A DNA stretch of 64,000 nt from the NCBI GenBank assembly GCA_964526645.1, contig CAZGJN010000006.1:110460-174459 (forward strand), written 5' to 3'. This document shows, one piece after another, positions 1-7,258 of the stretch. The DNA is from JADJNW01 sp964526645. Its GTDB lineage: Bacteria; Bacteroidota; Bacteroidia; Chitinophagales; Saprospiraceae. A model generated the notes under the pieces. That model saw only the letters and a program-made list of their open reading frames with translations. It was not told the DNA's origin and made no database searches. The translations under genes were made by a program, and so were the position numbers. How positions within the stretch are numbered: the first letter of the stretch is position 1; every line of letters starts with the position of its first letter.

Positions 1-2380
1 GGCTAACGGTGGCGGTGGTGGCAATGATCATAACTCAGGTGGTGGTGGCGGGGCCCACATCACTGCTGGCGGTAGAGGAGGAGATAACGAAGAACCGAAC
101 TTGCTGGGGTGTGATGGACAATTTCCTGGGCTGGGGGGCAGGGCCATTCTCCAAACTGCTGGGCGTATCTTCTTGGGCGGTGGCGGCGGTGCCGGGCACG
201 AAAACAATGATGTAGGCACTGATGGGGGCAATGGTGGGGGTATTGTTCTGCTTTTTGCAAAAACTTTAGTCGGTAATAATCAACAAATCAATGCGAATGG
301 ACAAACAGCTGCTACCGCTGCGGGAGATGGTGCAGGTGGTGGCGGCGCAGGGGGCACTATTTTGCTGGATATTCAAAGTTTGACGGGTGGCTTGTTGGTA
401 AATGCTAAGGGCGGCAGTGGAGGCTCCATCAATAATAGTGGCGAAAATCGCTGTCATGGGCCAGGTGGCGGCGGCAGTGGTGGTCGTATTTTTTTTAATC
501 CCGATTTGCAAATCAGCTTTGATCTGAGTCGTGGAGAAGCAGGTATAGGCACTAATTCCTCGAGCTGTGGAAATGGAACCAACGGCGCGCAGGCAGGAGC
601 GGATGGCGTTTTGGAAGAAGAATGGACGATAGTAGAAAGCACTACTTCTAATAACCCACCCCTGATTGTGAGTGAACCCAACGAGCTTTCGGCTTGTCTG
701 GGTACTTCTATCACGCTTTCGGTAGTGGCGAGTGGCCTTGATTTGCAATACCAGTGGCAAGTGGATAGAGGCGATGGAAATGGATTCCAGGACCTTGTGG
801 AGAGCGGTATTTACTCAGGCACACAAACGGCGACACTCTTTATCGGTACGCTTTTGGCAGAAGCGGCAAATTACAAATATCGCTTGAAAGTAGATAATAC
901 CTGTGCGGCGGCGGTGTTTACAACTGCTCTGCAACTTGAGATCTTACCTTTGCCGGTTGCGCAGTTTGATTTTGGTATCAACGGCACGGCGGTTCAGTTT
1001 AATAATGCTTCTGTCGATGCGATAAGCTACCTTTGGGATTTCGGGGATGGACAAAACAGCACGGATGCCAGTACCACTCACAGTTACAGCGAATCGGGCA
1101 ATTTTGTTGTAACCCTAATTGCCAGCAATAGCTGTGGTTCAGATACAACGATGCAGGCTTTGGAAATTCAAAGCTTTCCGATTGCTAATTTTGGGGCTGC
1201 TCCTACCGAGGGCTGCGCACCCTTGAGTGTTATTTTTTCTAATCTTTCTGCGAATGCCAATAGCTACGCTTGGATTTTGCCAGGGGCAAGCCCTTCTTTT
1301 TCTATAAGTGCCAGCCCATCAGTGATTTACAATACGCCAGGCATCTATGATGTCACACTCGTTGCTTCTAACGCCAGTGGATTCGATACATTGTACCTGA
1401 AAGATTTTATTGTGGTGCAAGGCAAGCCAACTGCTGCTTTTGAAACCTCAGCGGCGGGTTTGAACGTTCGTTTTTTGAATAATTCTACACCAAATGCTTC
1501 TTACAGCTGGGACTTCGGCGATAACACTACCAGCTCAGATGTGGCCCCCAACCACGACTATGCCTTGCCGGGAATCTATACCGTTAGTTTGACCGTATCT
1601 AATGCTTGTGGCAGTGAGACGATTAGCAAAACGATAACAGTAGGGGCAGCACCAACGGCACTTTTTACCGCCAATACGAGAAATGGCTGCGCTCCGTTTT
1701 TGGTCACTTTTACAAATGCTTCCACCGGTGTGTACGATAGCTTGCTGTGGGCATTCCCCGGCGGAAATCCCTCCAGTTCTGCGCAATCAAGCCAGGCCGT
1801 TCTTTACAGCACGCCTGGGCAATACGATGTCAAGCTTCATATTTCAGGCGTTTTGGGCAGTAGCACGATCGAAGAGGCAAATTATATCAACGTATTGGCA
1901 CCTCCTACAGCGGCATTCACCTATGAAATTGATGGCAATAGGGTACAATTTTTTAGCAATGCTACTGGTGTAACGAGCATAATCTGGAATTTTGGTGACG
2001 GAGCCAGCTCGATGGATGCCAATCCTGTTCATGAATATGCTTCCAGTGGCGTTTACACGGTTACCCTCAATGCTTCCAATGCTTATTGTGGCAGAGCGGT
2101 TAGTCAGACCCTTTCTATCGGAACAAGCGCTGTGGAAGATTTACAAAAAGCCAGTATTTTGGTTTACCCTAATCCGGTGCAGGAAGTGTTGTTTGTGGAA
2201 ACAAAAAATGCTACTCGCCCTATGCGATGCCGTTTTTTGAATAGCAGCGGACAATTACTTCTTGAAACTGAATTCACCCAAGAGGTATCTTTTGATTTGA
2301 CTATGTTTGCGAGCGGGCTTTATTTTTTGCAATTGCAAGAGGCACAACAAAACTGGGTTGTAAAAATCGTAAAAAATTGA
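1..2380 (+). CDS. Large secreted surface protein with glycine-rich region, five PKD domains and T9SS type A sorting domain (5' end outside window)
   Basis: The reading frame is open to the left edge, so the N-terminus is missing and a TTG at 101 is not a credible start. The visible part begins with about 200 residues very rich in Gly, including runs of five glycines (1-600). An Ig-like segment follows (660-950). Five PKD beta-sandwich repeats lie at about 955-1170, 1175-1420, 1426-1650, 1651-1895 and 1900-2130; three carry a WDFGD or WNFGD motif. The last 75 residues (from 2155, beginning VYPNPV) look like a T9SS type A sorting domain, which in this family directs export through SprA and surface attachment. 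Role in adhesion or polymer binding is inferred. Gly-rich plus PKD proteins are typical of Bacteroidota cell surfaces. Confidence 0.9.
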   Translation, partial: ANGGGGGNDHNSGGGGGAHITAGGRGGDNEEPNLLGCDGQFPGLGGRAILQTAGRIFLGGGGGAGHENNDVGTDGGNGGGIVLLFAKTLVGNNQQINANGQTAATAAGDGAGGGGAGGTILLDIQSLTGGLLVNAKGGSGGSINNSGENRCHGPGGGGSGGRIFFNPDLQISFDLSRGEAGIGTNSSSCGNGTNGAQAGADGVLEEEWTIVESTTSNNPPLIVSEPNELSACLGTSITLSVVASGLDLQYQWQVDRGDGNGFQDLVESGIYSGTQTATLFIGTLLAEAANYKYRLKVDNTCAAAVFTTALQLEILPLPVAQFDFGINGTAVQFNNASVDAISYLWDFGDGQNSTDASTTHSYSESGNFVVTLIASNSCGSDTTMQALEIQSFPIANFGAAPTEGCAPLSVIFSNLSANANSYAWILPGASPSFSISASPSVIYNTPGIYDVTLVASNASGFDTLYLKDFIVVQGKPTAAFETSAAGLNVRFLNNSTPNASYSWDFGDNTTSSDVAPNHDYALPGIYTVSLTVSNACGSETISKTITVGAAPTALFTANTRNGCAPFLVTFTNASTGVYDSLLWAFPGGNPSSSAQSSQAVLYSTPGQYDVKLHISGVLGSSTIEEANYINVLAPPTAAFTYEIDGNRVQFFSNATGVTSIIWNFGDGASSMDANPVHEYASSGVYTVTLNASNAYCGRAVSQTLSIGTSAVEDLQKASILVYPNPVQEVLFVETKNATRPMRCRFLNSSGQLLLETEFTQEVSFDLTMFASGLYFLQLQEAQQNWVVKIVKN

Positions 2381-2405
2381 ACGATCAATGTAAAATGGAA
2401 GCGAT

Positions 2406-2855
2406 TTAGCTAATAAACCTTGATTTCAACTCCGGGGTAGGAATCATACAACTTTCCTGCTTGCCAAACCAACGGTAGCGATTTCGTGCGATCCAATTGT
2501 AAATCCCATCGCGGATGAATTTTGGTACGATCACCAATCCGGATAGCAGCGGCCACGCGCCGCCAAATTGTTTCACCACCCGCAAGGGCACGCTGGAGTG
2601 CGTGTAGAATCTATCATTTTCATACAAAACGACCGTGCTGAGTTCCTCGACAGGCATATTCGCTTCCCGCAATAATTGTTGCCCGACTTCCGATTGCAGT
2701 GCAGCGAAACGAAACTTCGCCCGTGGATCGCGCAGAATGACGAATTGTACGAAGCCATTGCACAAGTTGCACACGCCATCGAAGAGCAGAATCGGCTTGT
2801 CTCGAGGAATTGTTAATACGGAATGTTCAATGTTGAGTGCGGTGTCGGATTGCAT
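2406..2855 (-). CDS. DCC-family thiol-disulfide oxidoreductase (YuxK-like)
   Basis: The 149-residue protein has the defining DGVCNLCN motif at residues 26-33, with redox-type Cys29 and Cys32, in a thioredoxin-like fold typical of DUF393/DCC proteins. Family length is 120-150 residues, so it is complete. No signal peptide is seen, so it is probably cytoplasmic. The physiological substrate of this family is unknown. It converges on the T9SS surface protein gene with 25 bases between stops and stands alone. The first ATG at 2855 gives a 20-residue lead before the conserved DGxC core. Confidence 0.88.
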   Translation of the reverse strand: MQSDTALNIEHSVLTIPRDKPILLFDGVCNLCNGFVQFVILRDPRAKFRFAALQSEVGQQLLREANMPVEELSTVVLYENDRFYTHSSVPLRVVKQFGGAWPLLSGLVIVPKFIRDGIYNWIARNRYRWFGKQESCMIPTPELKSRFIS

Positions 2856-2939
2856 GACTTATTGTTTTTAATAAAAGCAAAAAATGCTCGATTTTGTTTT
2901 GTGAAAAAATGCTGCAATTTTTGAAAAAATCAACCCGAC

Positions 2940-3200
2940 ATGAAATTCTTTCAACTTTTTTTATCGTTCCTTTTCCTGGCGATCGCCGGATCTGCTGCAG
3001 GGCTGCCCTTGGGCATCCATTTATCAGTAGCTTTGTGGTGGGCCCTTTTGCTAAGCTCCTGCCTTTGTGCTAGCGTTCGCCATAGGGCAGGAAGCCTCAG
3101 AGGAATTTTTGCGCTCGCTTTGGCATCGCTCGTACAAGGCGTTGTTGCTTTTCCACCAGCAAATAACCGATCAAGCTCGCTGTCAGCCACACGCCGATGA
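2940..3200 (+). CDS. Possible small membrane or secreted protein, unrecognised
   Basis: This 86-codon frame starts at an ATG with a hydrophobic leader (MKFFQLFLSFLFLAIAG) and a second hydrophobic stretch at about residues 25-45. The C-terminal third overlaps the 3' end of the opposite-strand gene 3097-3333 and reads as low-quality sequence. No family was recognised. The leader argues for a gene; the convergent overlap of about 100 bases argues that the 3' part, or all of it, may be non-coding. Treat as doubtful. Confidence 0.3.
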   Translation: MKFFQLFLSFLFLAIAGSAAGLPLGIHLSVALWWALLLSSCLCASVRHRAGSLRGIFALALASLVQGVVAFPPANNRSSSLSATRR

Positions 3201-3333
3201 TGACGTGCCGGTAGCGGTTTCGACTTTTAAACAGCCAAAAAATCAGAGCAGCCGCATGGGCAATCACGATAAAGCGAAGTAAATCCATCAGGGCAGCGAG
3301 TGTAAGGCTCATAGGGCGTTTTTCATTACTCAA
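3097..3333 (-). CDS. Small two-helix membrane protein downstream of radA
   Basis: The 78-residue product has two hydrophobic segments (about residues 8-32 and 44-60) and a basic C-terminus (VRAMPKRAQKFL). Its ATG lies inside the end of radA, overlapping it by 8 bases, which suggests translational coupling in one transcript with radA. No family was recognised. A second in-frame ATG at residue 8 could be the true start. Its 3' end overlaps a doubtful frame on the other strand. Confidence 0.5.
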   Translation of the reverse strand: MSNEKRPMSLTLAALMDLLRFIVIAHAAALIFWLFKSRNRYRHVIIGVWLTASLIGYLLVEKQQRLVRAMPKRAQKFL

Positions 3334-4705
3334 ACAACGCTTTATACAACTCCTCTATTTTGCCAATCGGCTTTACCTGGATTTTATAACGACTAAAATC
3401 TAATCCTTTGATATTGTATTTTGAAATATATATTTGTTTAAATCCCAGGCGGTCTGCTTCCTGAATGCGTTGCTCGATGCGATTCACCGCTCGAATTTCA
3501 CCCGAAAGCCCCACTTCGCCTGCGAAGCAGTATTTGTCGGGAATCGCAATATCTTTCAACGAAGAAATCAGTGCGCTTACAATCGCCAGGTCAATCGCAG
3601 GGTCGTCCACGCGAATGCCTCCGGCAATATTCAGAAATACGTCGTTTTGACCAAAAGGAAAGCCCCCGCGTTTTTCCAACACGGCAAGTAGCATACTGAG
3701 TCGGCGCAAATCAAAGCCCGTTGCCGAGCGTTGGGGCGTGCCGTACACCGCTCGACTCACCAGCGCTTGCGTTTCGATGAGCATCGGGCGCAGCCCCTCC
3801 ATCGTGGCGGCGATAGCGCTACCGCTCAAATCCTCATCTTTCTGTGAAATAAGCAATTCTGAAGGATTTGCAACCTCGCGTAAGCCGTTGGACTGCATTT
3901 CATAAATACCCAGTTCGTCGGTAGAACCGAAGCGATTTTTCAAAGTACGCAGCACCCGATAAGTATAATGCTGGTCGCCTTCAAATTGTAAAACCGCATC
4001 TACGATATGTTCCAGCAGCTTTGGTCCTGCAATCGAACCGTCTTTGGTAATATGCCCGATGATAAACACCGGAATATTGGTTTCTTTGGCAAAACGTTGG
4101 AGCTCTCCTGCACACTCGCGCACTTGGGAAATGCTGCCAGAAGTGCTTTCAATATGAGGAGACGCAAGGGTTTGCACCGAATCAATCACAATCATGTCAG
4201 GGCTCAATTCCTGTGCATGGGTCAGGATTTTCGTAGTATTCGTTTCTGTCAATATATAACAATTTGATTTTTCGTTACTTATGCGTTCTGCACGCATCTT
4301 GATTTGCTCCTCCGATTCTTCGCCCGACACGTAGAGTACTTTTGCATTGACACTCAAAGCTACTTGCAGCATCAAAGTGGACTTACCGATGCCAGGCTGC
4401 CCACCAATGAGCACAAGCGACCCACTGACGATGCCACCGCCTAAGACGCGATTCAACTCCTTGTCGGGCGTGATTAGACGCTGGGTATTGCCTGCCACAA
4501 TATCATCAATAAGGACGGGCTTGGCAGCTAAGCGACTGCTATTGGTATCCTTCCAAACGCGCCGCTTCTCGTCGGGGCTTTCTCCTTTAAAAATAAGTTC
4601 TTCCCGGAAAGTATTCCACTCTCCGCAAGCGGGGCATTTGCCGAGCCATTTGGGGGATTCGTTGCCGCAATTCGAGCAGAAGAAAGTTTTTTTGGATTTA
4701 CTCAA
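3326..4705 (-). CDS. radA: DNA repair protein RadA
   Basis: RadA is a RecA-like ATPase and helicase that drives branch migration during recombination repair. The 459-residue protein has the N-terminal zinc finger (Cys10, Cys13, Cys24, Cys27), a Walker A motif GGQPGIGKST (residues 101-110), the RadA-specific KNRFG motif (256-260) and a C-terminal Lon-protease-like domain from about residue 290. Length matches the family (450-460). The start at 4705 puts the zinc finger at the usual distance. A candidate -7 box lies just upstream at 4727-4734. A small membrane protein gene overlaps its 3' end. Confidence 0.97.
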   Translation of the reverse strand: MSKSKKTFFCSNCGNESPKWLGKCPACGEWNTFREELIFKGESPDEKRRVWKDTNSSRLAAKPVLIDDIVAGNTQRLITPDKELNRVLGGGIVSGSLVLIGGQPGIGKSTLMLQVALSVNAKVLYVSGEESEEQIKMRAERISNEKSNCYILTETNTTKILTHAQELSPDMIVIDSVQTLASPHIESTSGSISQVRECAGELQRFAKETNIPVFIIGHITKDGSIAGPKLLEHIVDAVLQFEGDQHYTYRVLRTLKNRFGSTDELGIYEMQSNGLREVANPSELLISQKDEDLSGSAIAATMEGLRPMLIETQALVSRAVYGTPQRSATGFDLRRLSMLLAVLEKRGGFPFGQNDVFLNIAGGIRVDDPAIDLAIVSALISSLKDIAIPDKYCFAGEVGLSGEIRAVNRIEQRIQEADRLGFKQIYISKYNIKGLDFSRYKIQVKPIGKIEELYKALFE

Positions 4706-4726
4706 GGCGTTTTAGCTAATTTTTTG

Positions 4727-4734
4727 CAAAACTA
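4727..4734 (-). promoter_or_regulatory. Candidate radA promoter (-7 element)
   Basis: On the minus strand this reads TAGTTTTG, an exact match to the Bacteroidota -7 consensus TAnnTTTG. Transcription would start near 4720 and give a leader of about 15 bases before the radA ATG at 4705. No clear TTTG is found at -33, so the call rests on one element. Confidence 0.45.
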
Positions 4735-5000
4735 CAGAAATTAAATGGTGACATAAAAAATTTACAAAGCGCTTGCTTTTGAGAAAAATAGATCAACTTG
4801 AATATTTTAGGGCTTGTTTTGTAATGACGGTGAAGATAAAGTTGAGTTTTGTTAGATGTAACAACAATAACATACTCCATCATTCATTTTATGACAAAAC
4901 TTTTTACCTTTTAGCAAATGAAAAAAAATGATCAAAAGAGATGATTTTTTCGTGCAAAAGTTTTTTATTTGCATGGCAGTTTAAGCTATGAAAAAATTAA

Positions 5001-5032
5001 TTTGCTTTTTTTGAAACTAGTTGTTAATTTTG
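5001..5032 (+). promoter_or_regulatory. Strong Bacteroidota-type promoter of a candidate small RNA
   Basis: TTTG (5001-5004), a 20-base spacer and TAATTTTG (5025-5032) match the -33/-7 consensus and spacing used by the primary sigma factor of Bacteroidota. Transcription would start near 5037-5040. No protein-coding gene follows before the terminator at 5171-5207. Confidence 0.6.
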
Positions 5033-5036
5033 CGTT

Positions 5037-5207
5037 AATTATTTGTTAGAAATACAACTCTTTAAAGAAGTAATTGTTTTTTTTTAAAAGGAAAAATCAA
5101 TACTCTTTCGAAGCGTATTTGAAAAGAGCATTCATATGTAGATTGTTTTCATTTGGTTTTTTGGGGTTATACAGGGTGCAGCGTTTTACGTTGCCCCTGT
5201 TTTTTTA
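5037..5207 (+). ncRNA. Candidate small non-coding RNA of about 170 nt
   Basis: The element runs from the predicted start of the promoter at 5001-5032 to the end of an intrinsic terminator at 5171-5207. No good reading frame lies inside: the 68-codon frame that overlaps it reads through the terminator. An internal CTCTTT/AAAGAG pairing near 5103-5131 could form a second hairpin. A 6S-like or regulatory RNA is possible, but no Rfam family was recognised by eye. The call rests on the promoter-terminator pair only. Confidence 0.5.
5171..5207 (+). terminator. Intrinsic terminator of the candidate small RNA
   Basis: A 12-bp stem (5171-5183 pairing with 5189-5200, one bulged T at 5177 and one G-T pair) with a 5-base loop is followed directly by a run of T from 5200 to 5206. 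It is one of the best-formed terminators in the window, yet no protein gene precedes it on this strand. Confidence 0.75.
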
Positions 5208-5404
5208 TGATTGTGGCGGTAATTTTTCTCTTGCCGTGTTTACTTCCGCTTGTTATAAGCAGCGATCAGTTTCGTTATGAGATTTAACCAAGCGTAGCTC
5301 AATTTAATTTAGAGATTTTTCACTAAATTGTGTACTACAAGGCTTCTTTTTAAGAGAACAATGACTACTGTTAACCCCTTTTAACAATCGGTTGCCTCAT
5401 CTTT

Positions 5405-5560
5405 GCTCCATCATATGAGCGACGGGAAGTAGGGGCTACCGCGGCTGCTGGGCTTATTGTTCATACCAGATTCGGGCAGATTTTTGCAGATGCGCGCTAC
5501 AGCAGGGGCCTTACGCAATTGTACGACATTCCGGTAGTGGATGAAAAAATAAAAAATTAG
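5405..5560 (+). pseudogene. Remnant of an outer-membrane beta-barrel (PorT-like) gene, C-terminal part
   Basis: Read in frame from 5405, the last 50 or so codons include HTRFGQIFADARYSRGLTQL (5462-5521) and then YDIPVVDEKIKN before a TAG at 5558-5560. The alternating pattern and the F-x-DARYSxGL signature resemble the penultimate strands of the small barrel proteins common in Bacteroidota; compare FIDVRYDLGINNLL in the intact gene at 60077-60739. There is no start codon or N-terminal part upstream, and the last strand is missing. It is therefore a truncated remnant. The assignment is by eye. Confidence 0.5.
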
Positions 5561-5729
5561 GGTTTTGCCCTGAGCTGCGGCTTCCTTGTTCCGCTTTAGG
5601 GGGCTAAGGTCTGCTCTTACAACACAAGAAAAGCAGAGGAAAATTTCTTCACAGTTGCAGGGGCGCTTGCTTTTGTAGATGTTTTTTATTTTTTTGGAAA
5701 AATACTTTACAAATTTGCCAAACAAACCA

Positions 5730-5737
5730 TATATTTG
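5730..5737 (+). promoter_or_regulatory. rpsT promoter (-7 element)
   Basis: TATATTTG matches TAnnTTTG exactly. A TTTA at 5706-5709 with a 20-base spacer is the likely -33 element. Transcription would start near 5743, giving a leader of about 44 bases before the rpsT ATG at 5787. Confidence 0.6.
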
Positions 5738-5786
5738 CACGCCAAAATTGATCGTAACATATTAGTAAGAAAAATAGTCAGTAAAA

Positions 5787-6041
5787 ATGGCACATCATAA
5801 ATCGGCATTAAAGCGGATTCGGCAAGATGAAAAAAGAAACCTGCGCAACCGGTACTACAAAAAATCTACTCGTACAGCAATCAAAAAATTGCGCGAGCTG
5901 CCTGAGAAATCTGAGGCAGAGCAGTTTTTGCCTAAAGTAATCAGTATGATAGATAAATTGGCGAAGCGCGGTACCTGGCACAAAAATAAAGCTTCTAACC
6001 TGAAAAGTAGCCTGATGCGCCATGTCAATGCTATGAGCTGA
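5787..6041 (+). CDS. rpsT: 30S ribosomal protein S20
   Basis: The 84-residue, strongly basic protein starts MAHHKSALKRIRQDEKRN and has the S20 pattern of Lys/Arg-rich helices (RNRYYKKSTRTAIKKL) and the C-terminal KNKASNLKSSLMRHVN. S20 binds 16S rRNA and helps assemble the small subunit. Length fits the family (83-90). The gene is monocistronic, with a promoter at 5730-5737 and a terminator just after the stop. Confidence 0.97.
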   Translation: MAHHKSALKRIRQDEKRNLRNRYYKKSTRTAIKKLRELPEKSEAEQFLPKVISMIDKLAKRGTWHKNKASNLKSSLMRHVNAMS

Positions 6042-6070
6042 TCTTGAATTTATTGCGATAGCAATAGGGG

Positions 6071-6112
6071 AGGTGTATTCTGAAAGGATTAGGATACACC
6101 TTTCCTTTTTTG
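6071..6112 (+). terminator. rpsT terminator
   Basis: AGGTGTAT (6071-6078) pairs with ATACACCT (6094-6101); the tail is TTCC followed by a T run to 6111. It lies 30 bases after the rpsT stop. Confidence 0.75.
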
Positions 6113-6128
6113 TATAGTACTCTTTTTG

Positions 6129-6136
6129 TATATTTG
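6129..6136 (+). promoter_or_regulatory. Promoter (-7) of the PaaE-type reductase gene
   Basis: TATATTTG matches the -7 consensus. The best TTTG upstream (6109-6112) is at a short 16-base spacing. Transcription would start near 6142, downstream of the possible start codon at 6126, so translation must begin at the ATG at 6180. Confidence 0.5.
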
Positions 6137-6150
6137 CAAACGAACGTTCA
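6137..6150 (+). promoter_or_regulatory. Candidate PaaR/TetR-type operator overlapping the transcription start
   Basis: CAAACGAACGTTCA contains the perfect palindrome AACG-AA-CGTT. It matches 13 of 14 positions of the CNAACGNNCGTTNG operator described for the TetR-family phenylacetyl-CoA repressor PaaR of Thermus. It sits directly after the -7 box, where a bound repressor would block initiation, and in front of a PaaE-like gene. The sequence match is direct; the regulator is inferred. Confidence 0.5.
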
Positions 6151-6179
6151 TTCGTAATTTTCGAGCATTTTATCCTGTT

Positions 6180-7250
6180 ATGGCACCCAAATTTCATTCC
6201 CTTCGGATCAAAGATATTCGCCAAGAAACCTCAGACTGCGTATCGCTGTCCTTTGAGTTGCCCGATGCACTACAGGAAGCGTACGCTTTTATACCAGGGC
6301 AATATCTGACTTTGAAAACAGTGTTGGATGGAGAGGAGGTTCGGCGGTCGTATTCCATTTGCAGTAGCCCGGCAGATCGGGAGCTTCGGGTAGCCATCAA
6401 AAAAGTGGAAGGCGGTCGTTTTTCTACCTTTGCCAACGAGCAATTGAAGGTGGGCGATATCCTGGATGTGATGACCCCCATGGGGCATTTTCACGCTGAT
6501 GATTTGGGGGCAGGCGATGGAAGGCACTACGTCGCTTTTGCTGCTGGGAGTGGCATTACGCCTATTTTGTCTATTTTGAAAACTGTTTTAGAAAAAGAAC
6601 CGCACAGTTATTTTACCCTTTTTTATGGCAATCGAACAGTGGAGTCTATCATTTTCAGGGAGACTATTGAAGGGCTAAAAAATCTGCACCTCGGGCGCTT
6701 GAGCGTGCATCACGTCCTGAGTGGGGCATTTAATGGAAGCGAATTATTCACTGGTAGAATTACAGCGGAGAAGTGTCGTGTTTTTTTTGAAAAATTGATA
6801 GATATAACATTTGTAGATGCGTTTTTTGTTTGCGGACCCCAAGAAATGAACGAAGCCATCAGAATGTTGCTACTCGAAAGGGGCATAGAACGCAAAAAAA
6901 TTCACGTAGAATTATTCACCACGGGACTATCGGTTCCGCAGCAGCCCAGGCAAAAACAAGAGGAAGGCTTTGTCGCTCAAATCAAGATTATTTTAGACAC
7001 CAATACTTTTGAATTTCCGCTGCTCTCATCAGGAGATAGCCTTCTGGAGGCGGCATTGAAAGCAGGTGCTGAGCTGCCTTTTTCCTGCAAAGGGGGCGTT
7101 TGCTGTACTTGTCGTGCCAAACTGGTGGCAGGCGAGGTAGAAATGGATGTCAATTATGCTTTAGAACCGGATGAAATAGCCGCTGGATTTATTTTGACTT
7201 GCCAATCGCACCCTAAAACGAAACAAGTCATCGTAGATTTTGATGCTTGA
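6180..7250 (+). CDS. PaaE-type ferredoxin reductase (FAD/NAD(P)H/2Fe-2S electron-transfer protein)
   Basis: The 356-residue protein passes electrons from NAD(P)H through FAD to a 2Fe-2S cluster. It has an FAD-binding barrel with RRSYSICSSP, an NAD-binding domain starting at YVAFAAGSGITPI, and a C-terminal plant-type ferredoxin domain with Cys303, Cys308, Cys311 and Cys341. This order is that of PaaE, the reductase of the phenylacetyl-CoA epoxidase. No paaABCD genes are in the window, so it may serve another oxygenase. ATG 6180 is chosen because the upstream ATG-like start precedes the promoter. It converges on feoB with 8 bases between the genes. A PaaR-like operator in its promoter supports the Paa assignment. 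Confidence 0.85.
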   Translation: MAPKFHSLRIKDIRQETSDCVSLSFELPDALQEAYAFIPGQYLTLKTVLDGEEVRRSYSICSSPADRELRVAIKKVEGGRFSTFANEQLKVGDILDVMTPMGHFHADDLGAGDGRHYVAFAAGSGITPILSILKTVLEKEPHSYFTLFYGNRTVESIIFRETIEGLKNLHLGRLSVHHVLSGAFNGSELFTGRITAEKCRVFFEKLIDITFVDAFFVCGPQEMNEAIRMLLLERGIERKKIHVELFTTGLSVPQQPRQKQEEGFVAQIKIILDTNTFEFPLLSSGDSLLEAALKAGAELPFSCKGGVCCTCRAKLVAGEVEMDVNYALEPDEIAAGFILTCQSHPKTKQVIVDFDA

Positions 7251-7258
7251 CACTCGCT

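Larger units (their letters stand above)
4735..5786. other. Gene-poor region between radA and rpsT
   Basis: About 1 kb, strongly AT-rich at the left, without a convincing intact gene. It holds a candidate small RNA with promoter and terminator (5001-5207), a decayed barrel-protein fragment (5405-5560) and the rpsT promoter (5730-5737). Nothing was recognised in 4735-5000 or 5210-5400. Short frames such as 5074-5280 (+) and 5411-5740 (-) have no recognisable protein character. Confidence 0.6.

Noticed and set aside
1..240. Tandem GGT/GGC repeats as a CRISPR-like or satellite array
   Set aside because: They are codons of a glycine-rich protein region without fixed spacer length.
5074..5280. 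A 68-codon plus-strand frame in the radA-rpsT gap
   Set aside because: It runs through the strong terminator at 5171-5207 and starts inside the candidate small RNA.
5411..5740. A 109-codon minus-strand frame opposite the barrel remnant
   Set aside because: Its sequence has no family pattern, and the plus strand of the same stretch carries recognisable barrel-protein sequence and the rpsT promoter.
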